Shown piece after piece: positions 35,058 to 45,372 of a stretch of 64,000 nucleotides of DNA. The stretch is from positions 55,903,544 through 55,967,543 of the forward strand of contig NC_071354.1 in NCBI RefSeq assembly GCF_943734655.1, given 5' to 3'. Below the pieces are notes generated by a model, which did not search any database, was not told where the DNA came from, and saw nothing but the letters and a program-made list of their open reading frames with translations. The stretch comes from Sabethes cyaneus. Taxonomy: Eukaryota > Arthropoda > Insecta > Diptera > Culicidae. The position numbers and the translations under genes are program-made. Positions within the stretch are counted from its first letter, which is position 1. Every line of letters begins with the position of its first letter.

Positions 35058-36070
35058 CAAAGTAAATTGATATATACCAGGTATATGACAATGCGAGCTG
35101 TCATATACACTTTGCACTAACACATCTACACTAGTTCTGAGATTTCGAGCATTTTGTATGGAAAATTAGTTAATTTTTTAAAAAAATCGTTGGATACGCA
35201 AGATTTGTCTTTTTTTTCTTACAGCTTTTATGTTTATGCTTAGAACATTATTTCTAGTATGTATTTTCATGAATACAATGAAGTGCAACATTCCAAATTG
35301 CAAGCGGAAATTTTTTCGTCAGAGCGGTATCAAGATGTCTCAAAGAAATGTCGTTATATCGCTTTCCTACAAGTAGTAAAACAAAAAAGATTTTTTTTAA
35401 AATGCTCGGACATGATTGTTCAATAAGCAGCATGAGCAACATTGTTATCCGCCCGCGATATTTTTCGTCTGATTTCTGGTAAGCTTTTAAAGTGTTAATT
35501 ATCTTCTAAGACCGTTTTGTAGCAATCTAAGATTACTTTTTATGGTTTTCTACGTAGTGTTGAGACGGGTAAATTTATGATAAAAAGGTATCATCTTGGA
35601 ACAGTGACTTTTCAAGCAGTAGCACAAGCATCTATTCGAATAAAACTATTTTTTAAAAGAAGACATCAAAGGCAGATATTCAAGAGCATCATGCAAGCAA
35701 AATGTTGGATGGAACGTGTTTTAATTCAAGCAACCGTATACCGTATTGATCGTGAAGTATTAACATTAACATTAACATTAATTCATTTTTCAATTGCACA
35801 TCGAAATAGTTAGTCACCCATGTTCTCAAATTTTTTACGCATAATAAAGAAGGCTACAAGTGCAAATGACTTTAAAATATATTCCTTACATTTCATTGTA
35901 AATGTTCAAATATTTGTCTGGAATAATATAGCTGCATTCATTAATTACAATTAATTTAGTTTTAATTTTCATGCAAGTTCCATCATATTTCAGAACTATT
36001 TCTTCTTCTTTCTACACACACTAATGCAACCCTCGATGGTCACATACCTGGTATATATCAATTTACTTTG
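35058..36070. mobile_element. 1.0-kb TIR element with 9-bp target duplication
   Basis: TIRs of about 31 bp begin CAAAGTAAATTGATATATAC and continue CAGGTAT, with one mismatch between ends. GTGACAGGC occurs directly on both sides (35049-35057 and 36071-36079). A 9-bp duplication is characteristic of Mutator-like elements (known), but without a transposase this is only a suggestion. No protein of interest is encoded inside. Confidence 0.87.
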
Positions 36071-36589
36071 GTGACAGGCCGCTTTTTACTTACAATTCTA
36101 GCTGGAATAGTATGGACAAGCGATAGAGAATAAGGTTTAATTATTGATGCGTTTTTCATCAGAAATTTATGTAATGAAAATTGTTGAATTTTTACACGGT
36201 TTTGTGGTTGGTTACTACTTTAAAGATCTTGTAAGAATACATACAGTAGAGTTGAGTCTCAATTTTGGGAACGTTCTTCTTTGAATCCGCATTATTTGGA
36301 GAAAAGCTGTAGGCATACGAATGAAGCAGCAAATGAGAATACCAAGAACCACTACACCTTTGGTCATGCATGGTGCTAGAATATTGAAGCGTGTCTCTGC
36401 CGCTCAGAAGTGTGTACGACACGACGAGCAAGCGATGTTTTCGTTTTTCTGGTATTTCTTCTTGGTGCGTGAGTACTAGAAATCTGCCGCATGATTGGTC
36501 ACAAGAAATAATGTCAAATGTCTTCAGATTTTGGTCACCATCCAGTACATTCTACGTCCCTGCAAGCCTGCAACAAAGCGACTCTAAGG

Positions 36590-36643
36590 CGCGTTGCAAA
36601 GGTTACGAACTCCACCATTTTATTTAAACAGCCACTTTGGGTA
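36590..36643 (+). repeat. 54-bp direct repeat, left copy
   Basis: It is identical to 38634-38687, beginning CGCGTTGCAAAGGTTACGAA and ending CACTTTGGGTA. Together the copies bracket the jockey-type LINE and the adjoining SINE-like block. It does not abut the LINE tail (83 bases lie between), so a plain LINE target duplication does not fit well. Confidence 0.9.
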
Positions 36644-36726
36644 TTGACCAAACTCGTGACTTTAGTCATGACCTTGAAATGCGGTCAGGCATATATTAAT
36701 ATTTTTTTTGAAACGATGATTCTACA

Positions 36727-38379
36727 ATTTATTTATTTATTTATTTATTTATTTATTTTGGATAATTCATCTGACCTTTAATTTGTTTACATGAATAAAA
36801 CTTAACTTAAATAAAATCCAAACTACGTAGCTTGTGCGCAAACAAGTGCGTTGGTTTACCGAAATCGAACAGTTCCTCCACCTTCGAAAAAGTTCTAATG
36901 CATTCAGTAATTGGCTCGTTGTAACCGAATGCGGTCCGGTGAAACTGCGTTTGTAATAATCCCGTTGTGCGTAAAGGTCGTCGTGATGTCCGGAAATTGA
37001 GCATGGTCAATAGCGTTGGAGAGTCAACTTCGCCGTTAATAATTTTGGCTACAAATAATGCCTGTTGCATTTTGCGTCTACGTTCTAGTATGTCAAGTTC
37101 CAGTAAACGGCATCTATCTGCATAAGGGGGCAAGTTATCTGGGTGGTTCCATGGAAGATGTCGTAAAGCAAGTCGGATAAATCTTCTTTGCACGCGTTCA
37201 AACCGTATGTTCCAGGTTAGCTGTTTAGGGAACCACACCAAACTACAATTCTCCAACAGCGGGCGAACTAGGGCGCAATACAGTGACTTTAGACAATGTG
37301 GATCCTCAAAATTTCGTCCAATCTTAAAAATGAATTCAAGCTGCCGAGATGCTTTAGATATAATTAGCTCACGATGCAAGTTAAACGTCAATTTTGGGTC
37401 CAGTAAGACGCCAAGATCACTAACTTGGTCCACTTTGCGCAACTCAATACCATCAATAGTGTAGCTGAAGCAAATCGGGTTTTTGATGCGGTAAAAACTC
37501 ATCACCTCGCATTTAGCAATGCTCACAATGAGCCAGTTCAGTTTGCACCATTCACCAAACACATCGAGCAACTCTTGCAGGCGGTGGCAGTCGTCAATAT
37601 TTTGTATTGGAGCAAACAATTTCAGGTCGTCAGCGTACATTAATTTGCAACCAATACCAAGCGATAAAGTGACGTCGTGAAAGAACAACAAGAAAAGCAA
37701 AGGTTCCATGTTGCTACCTTGGGGAACTCCAGACTTATTAGTAAACACCGATGAGATACTGGAGCCGAGTTTTACACGCAATACTCTACCACTGAGATAT
37801 GAGTACAGCCATTTCACCATTTGTTGAGAAGCACCAAGCCGAGATAGTTTTCGTAAAAGTATTGTATGGTCAATTCGATCGAATGTCGCTTTTAAATCTG
37901 TATAAATAACATCGACTTGTTTCTTGTCTTCCATTTGCGAAATACACATTGATGTAAATTCTAACAGATTAGTACAGACAGACCGACCAGGCATGAAACC
38001 GTGCTGAGCCGTTAAGATATAGTTCTTAGTGCGGGACAGTATCACACCACTTACAATTATTTCAAATAATTTAGATGCCGCCGAGAGACTGGTGATTCCA
38101 CGGTAATTCCTCACATTATGACGATCGCCAGATTTAAATACCGGGAACATAAACGACTGTTTCCAAATATCAGGAAATACGCCTTGCTCGAATGACTTAT
38201 TGAAAATTGAACATAACGGATAAGCCAACACTGAGATGCAACGACTCAAAACTACGGCTGGAATGCCATCAGGCCCCGCAGAATAGGAGCGCTTTAGTTT
38301 TTTGGCGGCTGCTATCACCATATCAGTAGTAATGGTAAACAAACTCAAATCTACCAAATCGGCCGGAACACGCGCAGCA
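36727..38379 (-). mobile_element. Jockey-type LINE, 5' truncated, well preserved (jockey copy 3)
   Basis: On the minus strand the element runs from a truncation inside the RT at about 38379 to a short 3' UTR (AAAGGTCAGATGAATT) and an (AAAT)n tail at 36727-36762. The UTR word is shared with jockey copy 2. The frame is intact throughout, so this is probably the youngest LINE in the window. Confidence 0.9.
36807..38357 (-). CDS. Jockey-type reverse transcriptase, 516-residue open frame, N-terminally truncated
   Basis: The frame is an RNA-directed DNA polymerase of a non-LTR retrotransposon, which copies the element's RNA at the nicked target. It contains KLKRSYSAGPDGIPA (about residue 20), FPVFKSGDRHNVRNYRGITSL, SKLFEIIV, HGFMPGRSVCTNL, YTDLKATFDRIDH (motif A), SGVPQGSNMEPLLFLLFF (motif B), LMYADDLKLFA (motif C with both Asp), VSDLGVLLDPKLTF, and the C-terminal LRHLPWNHPDNLPPYADRC. 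The open frame continues upstream of the first Met to about 38378 (VAARVPADLVDLSLF), so Met at 38357 is internal to the original ORF2. The endonuclease is missing, and the fragment has no promoter of its own that I can see. Confidence 0.9.
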   Translation of the reverse strand: MVDLSLFTITTDMVIAAAKKLKRSYSAGPDGIPAVVLSRCISVLAYPLCSIFNKSFEQGVFPDIWKQSFMFPVFKSGDRHNVRNYRGITSLSAASKLFEIIVSGVILSRTKNYILTAQHGFMPGRSVCTNLLEFTSMCISQMEDKKQVDVIYTDLKATFDRIDHTILLRKLSRLGASQQMVKWLYSYLSGRVLRVKLGSSISSVFTNKSGVPQGSNMEPLLFLLFFHDVTLSLGIGCKLMYADDLKLFAPIQNIDDCHRLQELLDVFGEWCKLNWLIVSIAKCEVMSFYRIKNPICFSYTIDGIELRKVDQVSDLGVLLDPKLTFNLHRELIISKASRQLEFIFKIGRNFEDPHCLKSLYCALVRPLLENCSLVWFPKQLTWNIRFERVQRRFIRLALRHLPWNHPDNLPPYADRCRLLELDILERRRKMQQALFVAKIINGEVDSPTLLTMLNFRTSRRPLRTTGLLQTQFHRTAFGYNEPITECIRTFSKVEELFDFGKPTHLFAHKLRSLDFI

Positions 38380-38633
38380 ACAATTGTTATTATTTATTTA
38401 TTTATTTATAGACCCTTTAAGCAACAATTGATGGAGGGACGGTAAGGGAAAGTAATGAAGAAGGATTTTTTTTCCGGGAATGAAGGGGAAGGGTGGAAAG
38501 GAAGGGGGGGGGGGGGGTAATAGGTGGCTATGCTTAACAAGTTGTCGTTGTAACTCCTATCGTTTGTCCAATGCTGGAAGGTGCATGGGTCGAACCAAGC
38601 TGTAATCAGAGATTATAACCGGATTTGAACCCA
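38380..38633 (-). mobile_element. SINE-like block with (AAAT)n tail
   Basis: On the minus strand a B-box-like GGGTTCAAATCCGG lies near 38619-38632. It is followed by a body with a long C-run (plus-strand G-run at about 38504-38517) and a tail of AAATA units at 38380-38404, which abuts the 5' truncation of the LINE. AGCAACAATTG occurs on both sides of the tail. The ends are not certain. Confidence 0.5.
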
Positions 38634-38687
38634 CGCGTTGCAAAGGTTACGAACTCCACCATTTTATTTAAACAGCCACTTTGGGTA
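38634..38687 (+). repeat. 54-bp direct repeat, right copy
   Basis: Identical to 36590-36643. After it the flanks differ at once, so the duplication is sharply bounded on both sides. Confidence 0.9.
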
Positions 38688-38727
38688 ACTTTACAACACA
38701 ATTTATTAACACCTCATGTGTACTAAA

Positions 38728-39901
38728 CAGTGTGACACATATACATTCGAACAAAAATCATTCTATGCTTGCAACGACATTTACAATTAATACAATCAAA
38801 CTAATTCCATGTGTGTGCGTCATCATGACTTAAGTCTTACTGGACGTAGTTCGTATTGACGTGGTCATTTTCGTATTGTGTTTTGTTCGGTGTACACGTA
38901 CCAATGTTCGAGTTACGGTCGTTGATAATAAATAAATTTCGAAAAGGTGCTGCATGCACGTGACCTCAAACATCTCGGCATAAAAAGAGAATTTGCATAC
39001 TATACAGTGAATAGATTTGTCGAGACGGGATCTATTGCAAACCGTAAAAAATCGAAAGAAAATAAAGCGATAGAACTGCAGAGGTCGAAATGGTTTTTTG
39101 AGAGCGAATTCGTCGCAGTTGCGACGCAGTTGCACGGAAAATGGCAGTTGAGCTGAATATCAACATCTCTTCGTCGAATTTTGGAAATGGATCTAGATGT
39201 GAAAGCATTAAAACACGTAAAATACATGGATTAACGGAAGCAATAAAACAAAAACAGCGGGAAAGATGCAAACTGCTGCACCGTTGGCACGGTGATCTCG
39301 AAGTGATCTTTTCTGATGAGAAGCTGTTTGTTCTTCAAACCCCGCAGCCCGCATCATGCTCAAAATAATCGGTTGTGGTCGGTTTCGATCATCGACGTTC
39401 CAAAGCACAAACGGAATGTACCACGATACCAGCATTCATCAGCGGTCATGGTATGGGGAGGCATTTCAAAGTAAGGGAACCTTTCTCTTGAATTTATTGA
39501 AAAGGGTGAGAAAATTAATGCAAAATACTATTTAGAAATGGTCTTAGAACCAAATTTGATGTCTTACTTTCGGGAAATGTATGATGAAGAATATTACTGC
39601 TTTCAACAAGAGCTCCTGCCCACACTGCGAATCTTGTGAATAGGTAGTGCAAAGCCAATACGACGGATTTCACATTGAAAAAGGAATGGCCTCCAAGTTC
39701 TCCTGATTTGAATCCACTGAATTTTTGTATATGGGGATATATGCAGCAGAAGCTCAAGAATTATAAATATCACAATTTGGATGAATTTAAGTTAGTTATC
39801 AACAAAATATGGGATGACATTCTGATGGAAGAAGTGCGTGCCGCATAACGACTTCAAAATATATGACTTTGTTTTTATTCGAATGTATATGTGTCACACT
39901 G
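38728..39901 (+). mobile_element. Mariner/Tc1-superfamily transposon (DD37D-like), 1174 bp
   Basis: The 30-bp TIRs begin CAGTGTGACACATATACATT and match at 29 of 30 positions between ends. Between them lies a plus-strand transposase relic. Length and TIR size suit the superfamily. The right flank shows TA after the TIR (39902-39903); the left flank is not a clean TA, so that target copy may have mutated. Confidence 0.92.
38946..39850 (+). pseudogene. Mariner-type transposase, DD37D-like, inactivated
   Basis: The N-terminal helix-turn-helix region reads ARDLKHLGIKREFAYYTVNR then FVETGSIANRKKS. The first catalytic Asp is in VIFSDEKLFVLQ (about 39300). A VMVWGGIS-type motif follows at about 39448. 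Around 39607 the CFQQ...APAHTANLV motif has a small deletion that removes the second catalytic Asp and shifts the frame. The end reads EWPPSSPDLNPLNFCIWGYM: counting from the lost Asp, the third acidic position is 37 residues on and is Asn. Several frame changes and stops complete the decay. In life the enzyme would cut and paste the element at TA. Confidence 0.88.
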
Positions 39902-39904
39902 TAT

Positions 39905-42500
39905 AGTAAAACAAAATTAGAACTTTCTACAAAACATCCATCTGCATTTGGAAATGCTGCAGTAAACATACATATTGCAGCAAAAAAATTGATTATCGTT
40001 AGTCCACATCCAAATTATCAAGAAAATATTAGTTAGACGCTTTCATATAAGGCAAAAATTAGCTCCCATCAAATTTTTATGAATAATTTTTGGGAGTAAT
40101 CAACTAGGCTTGTTTTATCCAGCACATGACTGGTATGACACGACTTTCCAAGCGTGATTTTGTATTCGATAGTTCTAACTTGAAATGAAATCTATTCCCG
40201 CCTAATGAAAATCTCTATGCGAAAACTTTGATGCGGGTACGCAATGTTAGGCTGTCACCTGCAGTTGGAAAATGCCAATCATGACAAGTTACGTCTGCGG
40301 CCAGCTAGTTTCTGAATTCTCCAAATCCGACTCCGAGGAGGAACAGAATATTTGAATTGCGAACAAGAATTCCCATCCCACTATGGCCACTGATGAGGAT
40401 AATTTGTGTTGTGGAAGCTGGCAAACAGTGCAAACTTCCTCGTTGCTAAATGTGGCATATAAGATGCATTAGAGTATGTCCGACCAACTTCTGCATATTC
40501 TACTGACAGGCTTCTTTCCTGGTCTGTCTGTGATCCACTAGAAAGGCTAGATGTTTAATTGAATTTAGTTTAATGGTCATCTACGAAAGTGTGAGAGTGA
40601 GTGCGGTTATGCAGTGCACCGCAACCTTCTTGTAGTTTTTCCGTTCGCATAAGCTTCTGAAAATGGAGAGCTTTTCATGTATTGTCGCTCGCCAGAAGCC
40701 GTAGCATAGTTTGGAGCGACTCACGTTCGATTCCATTCTTGGTCAGTTTTAATAGTTGATCATCAATCATCGAAAGGAATTTTCTAATTATAGATGATTG
40801 CAATTATTTATAGTCAACACATCATGTTTCCGAACCAATGAAACAGACGACAGCATTCCATGAGTGGTTTGCAGTGGCATTCTAGAGGAAATTGCATTAC
40901 ATAATGATTTACGATATTATCATCGACTACAAACTAAACTACTAAACGATTTACCAGCCGTTTCTTTGATGAATTACCGTTGCATTTCACAACTGCCGTT
41001 GACTGTCGATTGTACAGCTTAAAACAACAATAAATAATTAATTCCACTGGGTTATTTACTGCAAACCAGTTCCTTACTGATTCGATGCCGCAGCCTATAG
41101 GTTTGTATGCTAAGTTTATGCTAACGAAGTGAACAAATAGTCCAATCATCAACCCGATTCCGATCCCCGCAAAATACAAAATAAAAATTCCACATCTAGA
41201 ACATTGCAGAGCACAAACGAAGCGCCAAATGCAATCGAAAAACGTAATCGAAAAAGTTAATTAAAAAAGAGACCGATATGGTCATCCCTAAGCTGAAATT
41301 TCCACCTCATTCAATTACATGATTCATCAGCAGGACTCGCTGCTAAAAACGGCAAACACCGGCAGCTCAGAGCGGAATCCCAATCTCGATACATCACAAT
41401 AACTGTGCCCGTTTGCCGCGACAAACATCCACAATTCGCACGCTGATGCCGCGCGCGGTGCAGAAAACGACACGGGAAAGCTCAACCAGAACTTGTTCAT
41501 CTCGCTGGCAACATCTCTATACAGTTTCCAAAGCCGCTCGTCAACTTTCCACCCACACCGGGGTACCGTCGTTTTGGCTTTGGATTTTTTCTACTCGTTC
41601 CATATTATTTTAACGATATTCTTCGAATGGATATTTTTAATTAAAAATCACTTTATTTTCCGGGAGGGAAATAACCGACACCAATATTCGAGACCACGAG
41701 GGATGTGCACCAGTAAACGTTCAAATTCACTTCTCCCCTCGGGCTTCGTTTCGAATAAATAGAGCTCATGATGACGTTGTATGGGAAGGATTGAAATAGA
41801 ATTCCATTTCACATGGAGAACGAGAAACAAAACTCAAATGTCACTCCGGTTGATTGCACATTTTAGGTTATACGGTGATAAATCGATTGCAGATGCAGAA
41901 CAAATACAATAACAAATCGTCTTACTTGATATTCAATTCGGAAAAAAATGTGATCGATTCCGATAACTAATTTTTCAACTACTCAGCTAAAGTTTTACTT
42001 ACTAAACAGAATTTTTGTCTACAGACTTATCACTCACATCGCATCGATCGGGGTGAATCAATTTTTATTTGCCAACCATACACTTACAAATTCAAGGTTT
42101 TCCTTTAATGCGCCATAAAGGAGTGTATAATATTTATAGCATCTGCAATTTCATTTTCTTACGAAGTACCACACATTTGTTATGCTGCTTCATCTGGATT
42201 CGGCAAGTCGCCACAAGCCGCAATGTATCCTTGTGCCTCCACTGAGCTGGATGTTGTCTTCCTGACCACCAGGCGGTATAAGGATACCGCTGCTGGCTGT
42301 TACTCGTCGCCGTATTGCTAGGCTAGCAAAGAAGAAATCATTGCAAAATCAACTCTCAAAGTTCATGCTGTCTTTTCAACTACCCCTTCCCGAAGTGCAA
42401 CGATGTTCGGATACTGGAAAGGATGAAAAATAAATGCTAGGTGGCATTTGCAAAAGAAGTATTAGGAAATTACATACATTTTCAAGAAATAGATAGTTAT
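39905..42500. other. Non-coding stretch, nothing recognised
   Basis: No supported gene or repeat family. The 41340-41580 section is richer in G and C and has overlapping open frames without known motifs. Confidence 0.4.
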
Positions 42501-42502
42501 TG

Positions 42503-42625
42503 TAGGTCGGACTCGATTATCTGGGTGGAAAAAAAATTTTAAATAGGTTTTTTGGAATGTATTCACGTTGAAAACGTGTTTACCATTGAAAAAAAATTCA
42601 CCCGGATAATCGAGTCCGACCTGTA
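42503..42625. mobile_element. About 122-bp hairpin MITE
   Basis: GGTCGGACTCGATTATCTGG on the left is mirrored by CCGGATAATCGAGTCCGACC on the right. Runs of A and T follow inside each arm, and a CACGTTGAAAACGTG palindrome lies near the centre. TA lies close to each end. Confidence 0.85.
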
Positions 42626-42917
42626 TCACTAATCTAGACACCAGTAAGATCGAATGACCTAGAAGATTTATGAATGTGTTGAAGTGATCTGTAGTTGATA
42701 CTGATACTAAAAAAATTAAATATAAAAACATATAAAGCTTTATATATAGTTGAAACCATTAAGGCTTTGGAAATCAAATCAATTGGAAGCCGAATGAAAA
42801 TTTTCCGCCTTTCGACTGCGCTTTTATGGTTGTTATCTTGCGGACAACTGTGAGCTGCCCAAAATTTCCGCTCATTGCTTCAGTCGTTACGCTTTGTTTG
42901 CCAACTTTACCAATCAG

Positions 42918-43390
42918 TTGCTAGTTTTTGCTGACGCATCTGAATCTGCTTACAGTACTTACACATATGCTTGTTGAGAACATACGCAATAGGAAACATA
43001 CGAGTGTATCTTCTTGCTTCCAAGTCTGTTTATTTGTTTCGCAACAAACCGTTCGTTTAGGCTTGCTGAACTCGCTAGAGACCTATCTACCTTAGGTTTC
43101 CTGCTAGTTCGCTGGGGCTACCCTGCTGACAGTTACTCTGGCAATGGCAACAATATTGAAGGAGCCAGAAATAAGTTTAATAAGCTTTTTGATTTGCTAG
43201 AAAAACATGAAGAGACCGAGAAAATAGCTACGACCTGTGCTGCTTAAGAAATCGCTTGTTATCTTTATCACCAAAAGCGCCACATTTCGGCGGTATCTGG
43301 GAGGCGGCCATGAAGGTAACAAAGAAGCATCTGAACATCCCATGTATCCTTTGACTCCATCTCACCATCATTTAGGTACAAATTGCTTCG
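42918..43390 (+). pseudogene. BEL/Pao LTR retrotransposon pol fragment (RNase H to integrase)
   Basis: A plus-strand frame reads LVFADASESAYSTYTYAC, matching the RNase H start of BEL/Pao pol. After two stops it continues SLFICFATNRSFRLAELARD, WGYPADSYSGNGNN and EGARNKFNKLFDLLEKHEET, matching the integrase core. There the expected DNG around the catalytic Asp is GNG. A frameshift at about 43247 leads to SPKAPHFGGIWEAAMKVTKK, the conserved integrase PHFGGxWEA block with its catalytic Glu. LTPSHHHLGT near 43355 resembles the LTPxHFLxG motif that ends BEL integrases. Gaps between blocks show internal deletions. No LTRs are visible nearby. Confidence 0.85.
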
Positions 43391-43421
43391 CTAATGAATT
43401 CTCCACTCTCGGCAATGCTTG

Positions 43422-43761
43422 TACACTCCAGTCTCTTTTTACACGGTTTATTTTTATGATTTTTGAACTAACGCGGTTTTTTTATGACGATTTTTGAATT
43501 AACACGGTTTTTTTACACCATTTTTCGAATTAACGCGGTTTTTAACATCATTTTTCGAATTAACACGTTTTTTCTGCGATTTTTAAATTCGAGTGGCTTT
43601 TTCGGTTATTTTTTAACTAACGCGGTTTTTGAATTATCGCAGTTTTTTTACAACATTTCTCGAATTAACGCGGTTTTTTGCAACATTATTCGAATTAACG
43701 CGTTTTTTTAAACTGTTTTTTTACACGGCACGTATCCCCGTGTAAAAAAGACTTGAGTGTA
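43422..43761. mobile_element. MITE with TIRs enclosing a minisatellite
   Basis: The left end TACACTCCAGTCTC with TTTTTACACGG (43422-43446) is matched by CCGTGTAAAAAAGACTTGAG with TGTA (43738-43761) in inverse order, with one mismatch and one indel. The interior is nearly all tandem units ending GAATTAACGCGG or variants. TA lies at both termini. Confidence 0.82.
43447..43725. repeat. Minisatellite, about 9 units of 20-35 bp
   Basis: The repeated core is TTCGAATTAACGCGGTTTTT with variants (AACACGG, ATCGCAG, GAGTGG). Units recur at about 43467, 43496, 43527, 43557, 43616, 43662 and 43692 with degenerate ones between. The Phe-Asn-rich open frame across it is a by-product. Confidence 0.85.
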
Positions 43762-43769
43762 TTTCAAGG

Positions 43770-44430
43770 TGACGGCGATGAATCATCATAATTTCGATCA
43801 GCTTGACTAGCACCGCCAGACTTTGACTTTTGACTACTTTAAGATGTTTCGGAAGATTCTGCTTCATAATTGCCTAAAATTTCTCGATTGACCGCAGCTC
43901 CGGTGTCTTTGGGGGGTTATAATCTTTTGGCGCGAAATCGACATTATTTGCCTTATGCCACTCCAGCACGGCCTTTCTACAATGGCATGAAGTCAAATCC
44001 TACCAGAAGATCGTAGGACAGTTGTGAGACTTCAGAAGAGGAAGAAATCGCTTTTGGAGAAACTCTTTCAAATACACCTGTCTATGTTTATGGTACTTGG
44101 GGTTGCGAAAGGTATACTCCGCTTTCCACATGAACAAATTGCTTGCCAAATCAAGAATTTCTTGGCAAAGCTCGACATTTTCTGATTTCGGAAGTTCTCT
44201 GGAATATCCAACTTAACATTTGTAGTAGGTAGAACTTGGAATTCCCAACTTTTTACCGATGGCACGATGTGACAATTTCTGATTTGTGATTTTCGATGTA
44301 CTTGTGCAGAACTTTTTCGCAACAAGCTGTTCTTTCGACGGCATTTTTCAAATCTTTGCGCCACTGATAAAAAGACTCACACAGTACAGACAACGCACTT
44401 CGAACTTTCTCCATGCAAATTTCCAATTGA
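43770..44430 (-). pseudogene. Tc1/mariner-type transposase relic
   Basis: The minus-strand translation reads MEKVRSALSVLCESFYQWRK, KNAVERTACCEKVLHKYIEN, then LIWQAICSCGKRSIPFATPS, a central transposase block. A catalytic-domain end follows, with PPKTPELRSIEKFxAIMK and HLKVVKSQSLAVLVKLIE. The PELRSIEKF block is the equivalent of the PNCPELRPIEKYW motif in DD37E-type Tc1 relatives (known family pattern). Frames change several times and stops are present. It abuts the minisatellite MITE on one side. Confidence 0.72.
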
Positions 44431-44434
44431 TTTT

Positions 44435-45370
44435 ACCCAACGGTTCAAAAGCTAGAGCAATTTGAGTGTGTTGCAATTATACCATGGACACCCTTTATAG
44501 TACTTTCACCTAATGGTTGTCTGGTTTGCGCGCAGTTGCCCGAAACTGGAAAAAAAAGTTTTGAATAGTGCGATTTTTTTCATATATTTTATCACTTATT
44601 TAATATGCATCCCAGCGACAAACAGTCTTCAGAGAATATGTGTATTTCAACATACTAAATAACTTTGTAGAACACTCGAGAGCAATAAAAACAATCTTGT
44701 GCAAAGTCATTGACCATAATTGATTTTTAAGTGCTCTGTTTTAATAGACCATTATATTTCGCAACCGGTAAGAGATAAATAGTTGCTATATTCAGCAAAG
44801 TTGCTTATGTTAGTATGTTCTGCAACTTTTTGGAAAAAAAATTTTTTTTTTTTGAAATTATATATAACATAATAGTTTGTATCACCCTAATAAGTGAATT
44901 CACGTACAGCAAGATGCGCTATATTTTATTATTAAACATCTCCACCCTAGAAAAAGTACGCATTTTTGACTCAATTGCTAATGTCCGCACTTTTTCGAAA
45001 CCGAACCACTGTGACCCGGTGTAAAAGACACCAGCGTGCTGATCGACGGTCGACACCGATTGCCAAGCTCCTACCACAATGTAATCGATAACAGTCCGTC
45101 TTCTCACTGGTAGAAGTAGAAAGGGCAATCATATAAAAATAATTACCGTCGGCGGGTGGAGCGTATCATGTGTGCGTATAGTGCGTATGTGTGTGTGGAA
45201 TGATCGAAACTAGATGTGAGATTATCTAATATAGGGTGTCGTGTACTGATAGTTTAATTATCAAAACAATCGGGTGCAAACCGAGAGAGTGTGGGTTAGA
45301 TTCTCGCTAAGTAATTGAACTAAGCAATATCATCCAGTCTACCATTCTTCCTCACCAAACGCTCTTCAGC
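44435..45370. other. Non-coding stretch with a possible SINE head and a GT tract
   Basis: At about 45284-45298 GTGGGTTAGATTCTCGC resembles a degenerate B box, preceded by a tRNA-like region from about 45237. A short GT/TATG-rich tract lies at 45165-45205. No gene is seen. Confidence 0.35.
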
Positions 45371-45372
45371 CT

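Noticed and set aside
43484..43711. 75-codon Phe-Asn-Ile-rich frame
   Set aside because: It is a by-product of the minisatellite inside the MITE; unit variation is not codon-structured.
44815..45128. Overlapping frames of about 69 codons on both strands
   Set aside because: No motif, low-complexity composition and no supporting neighbours.
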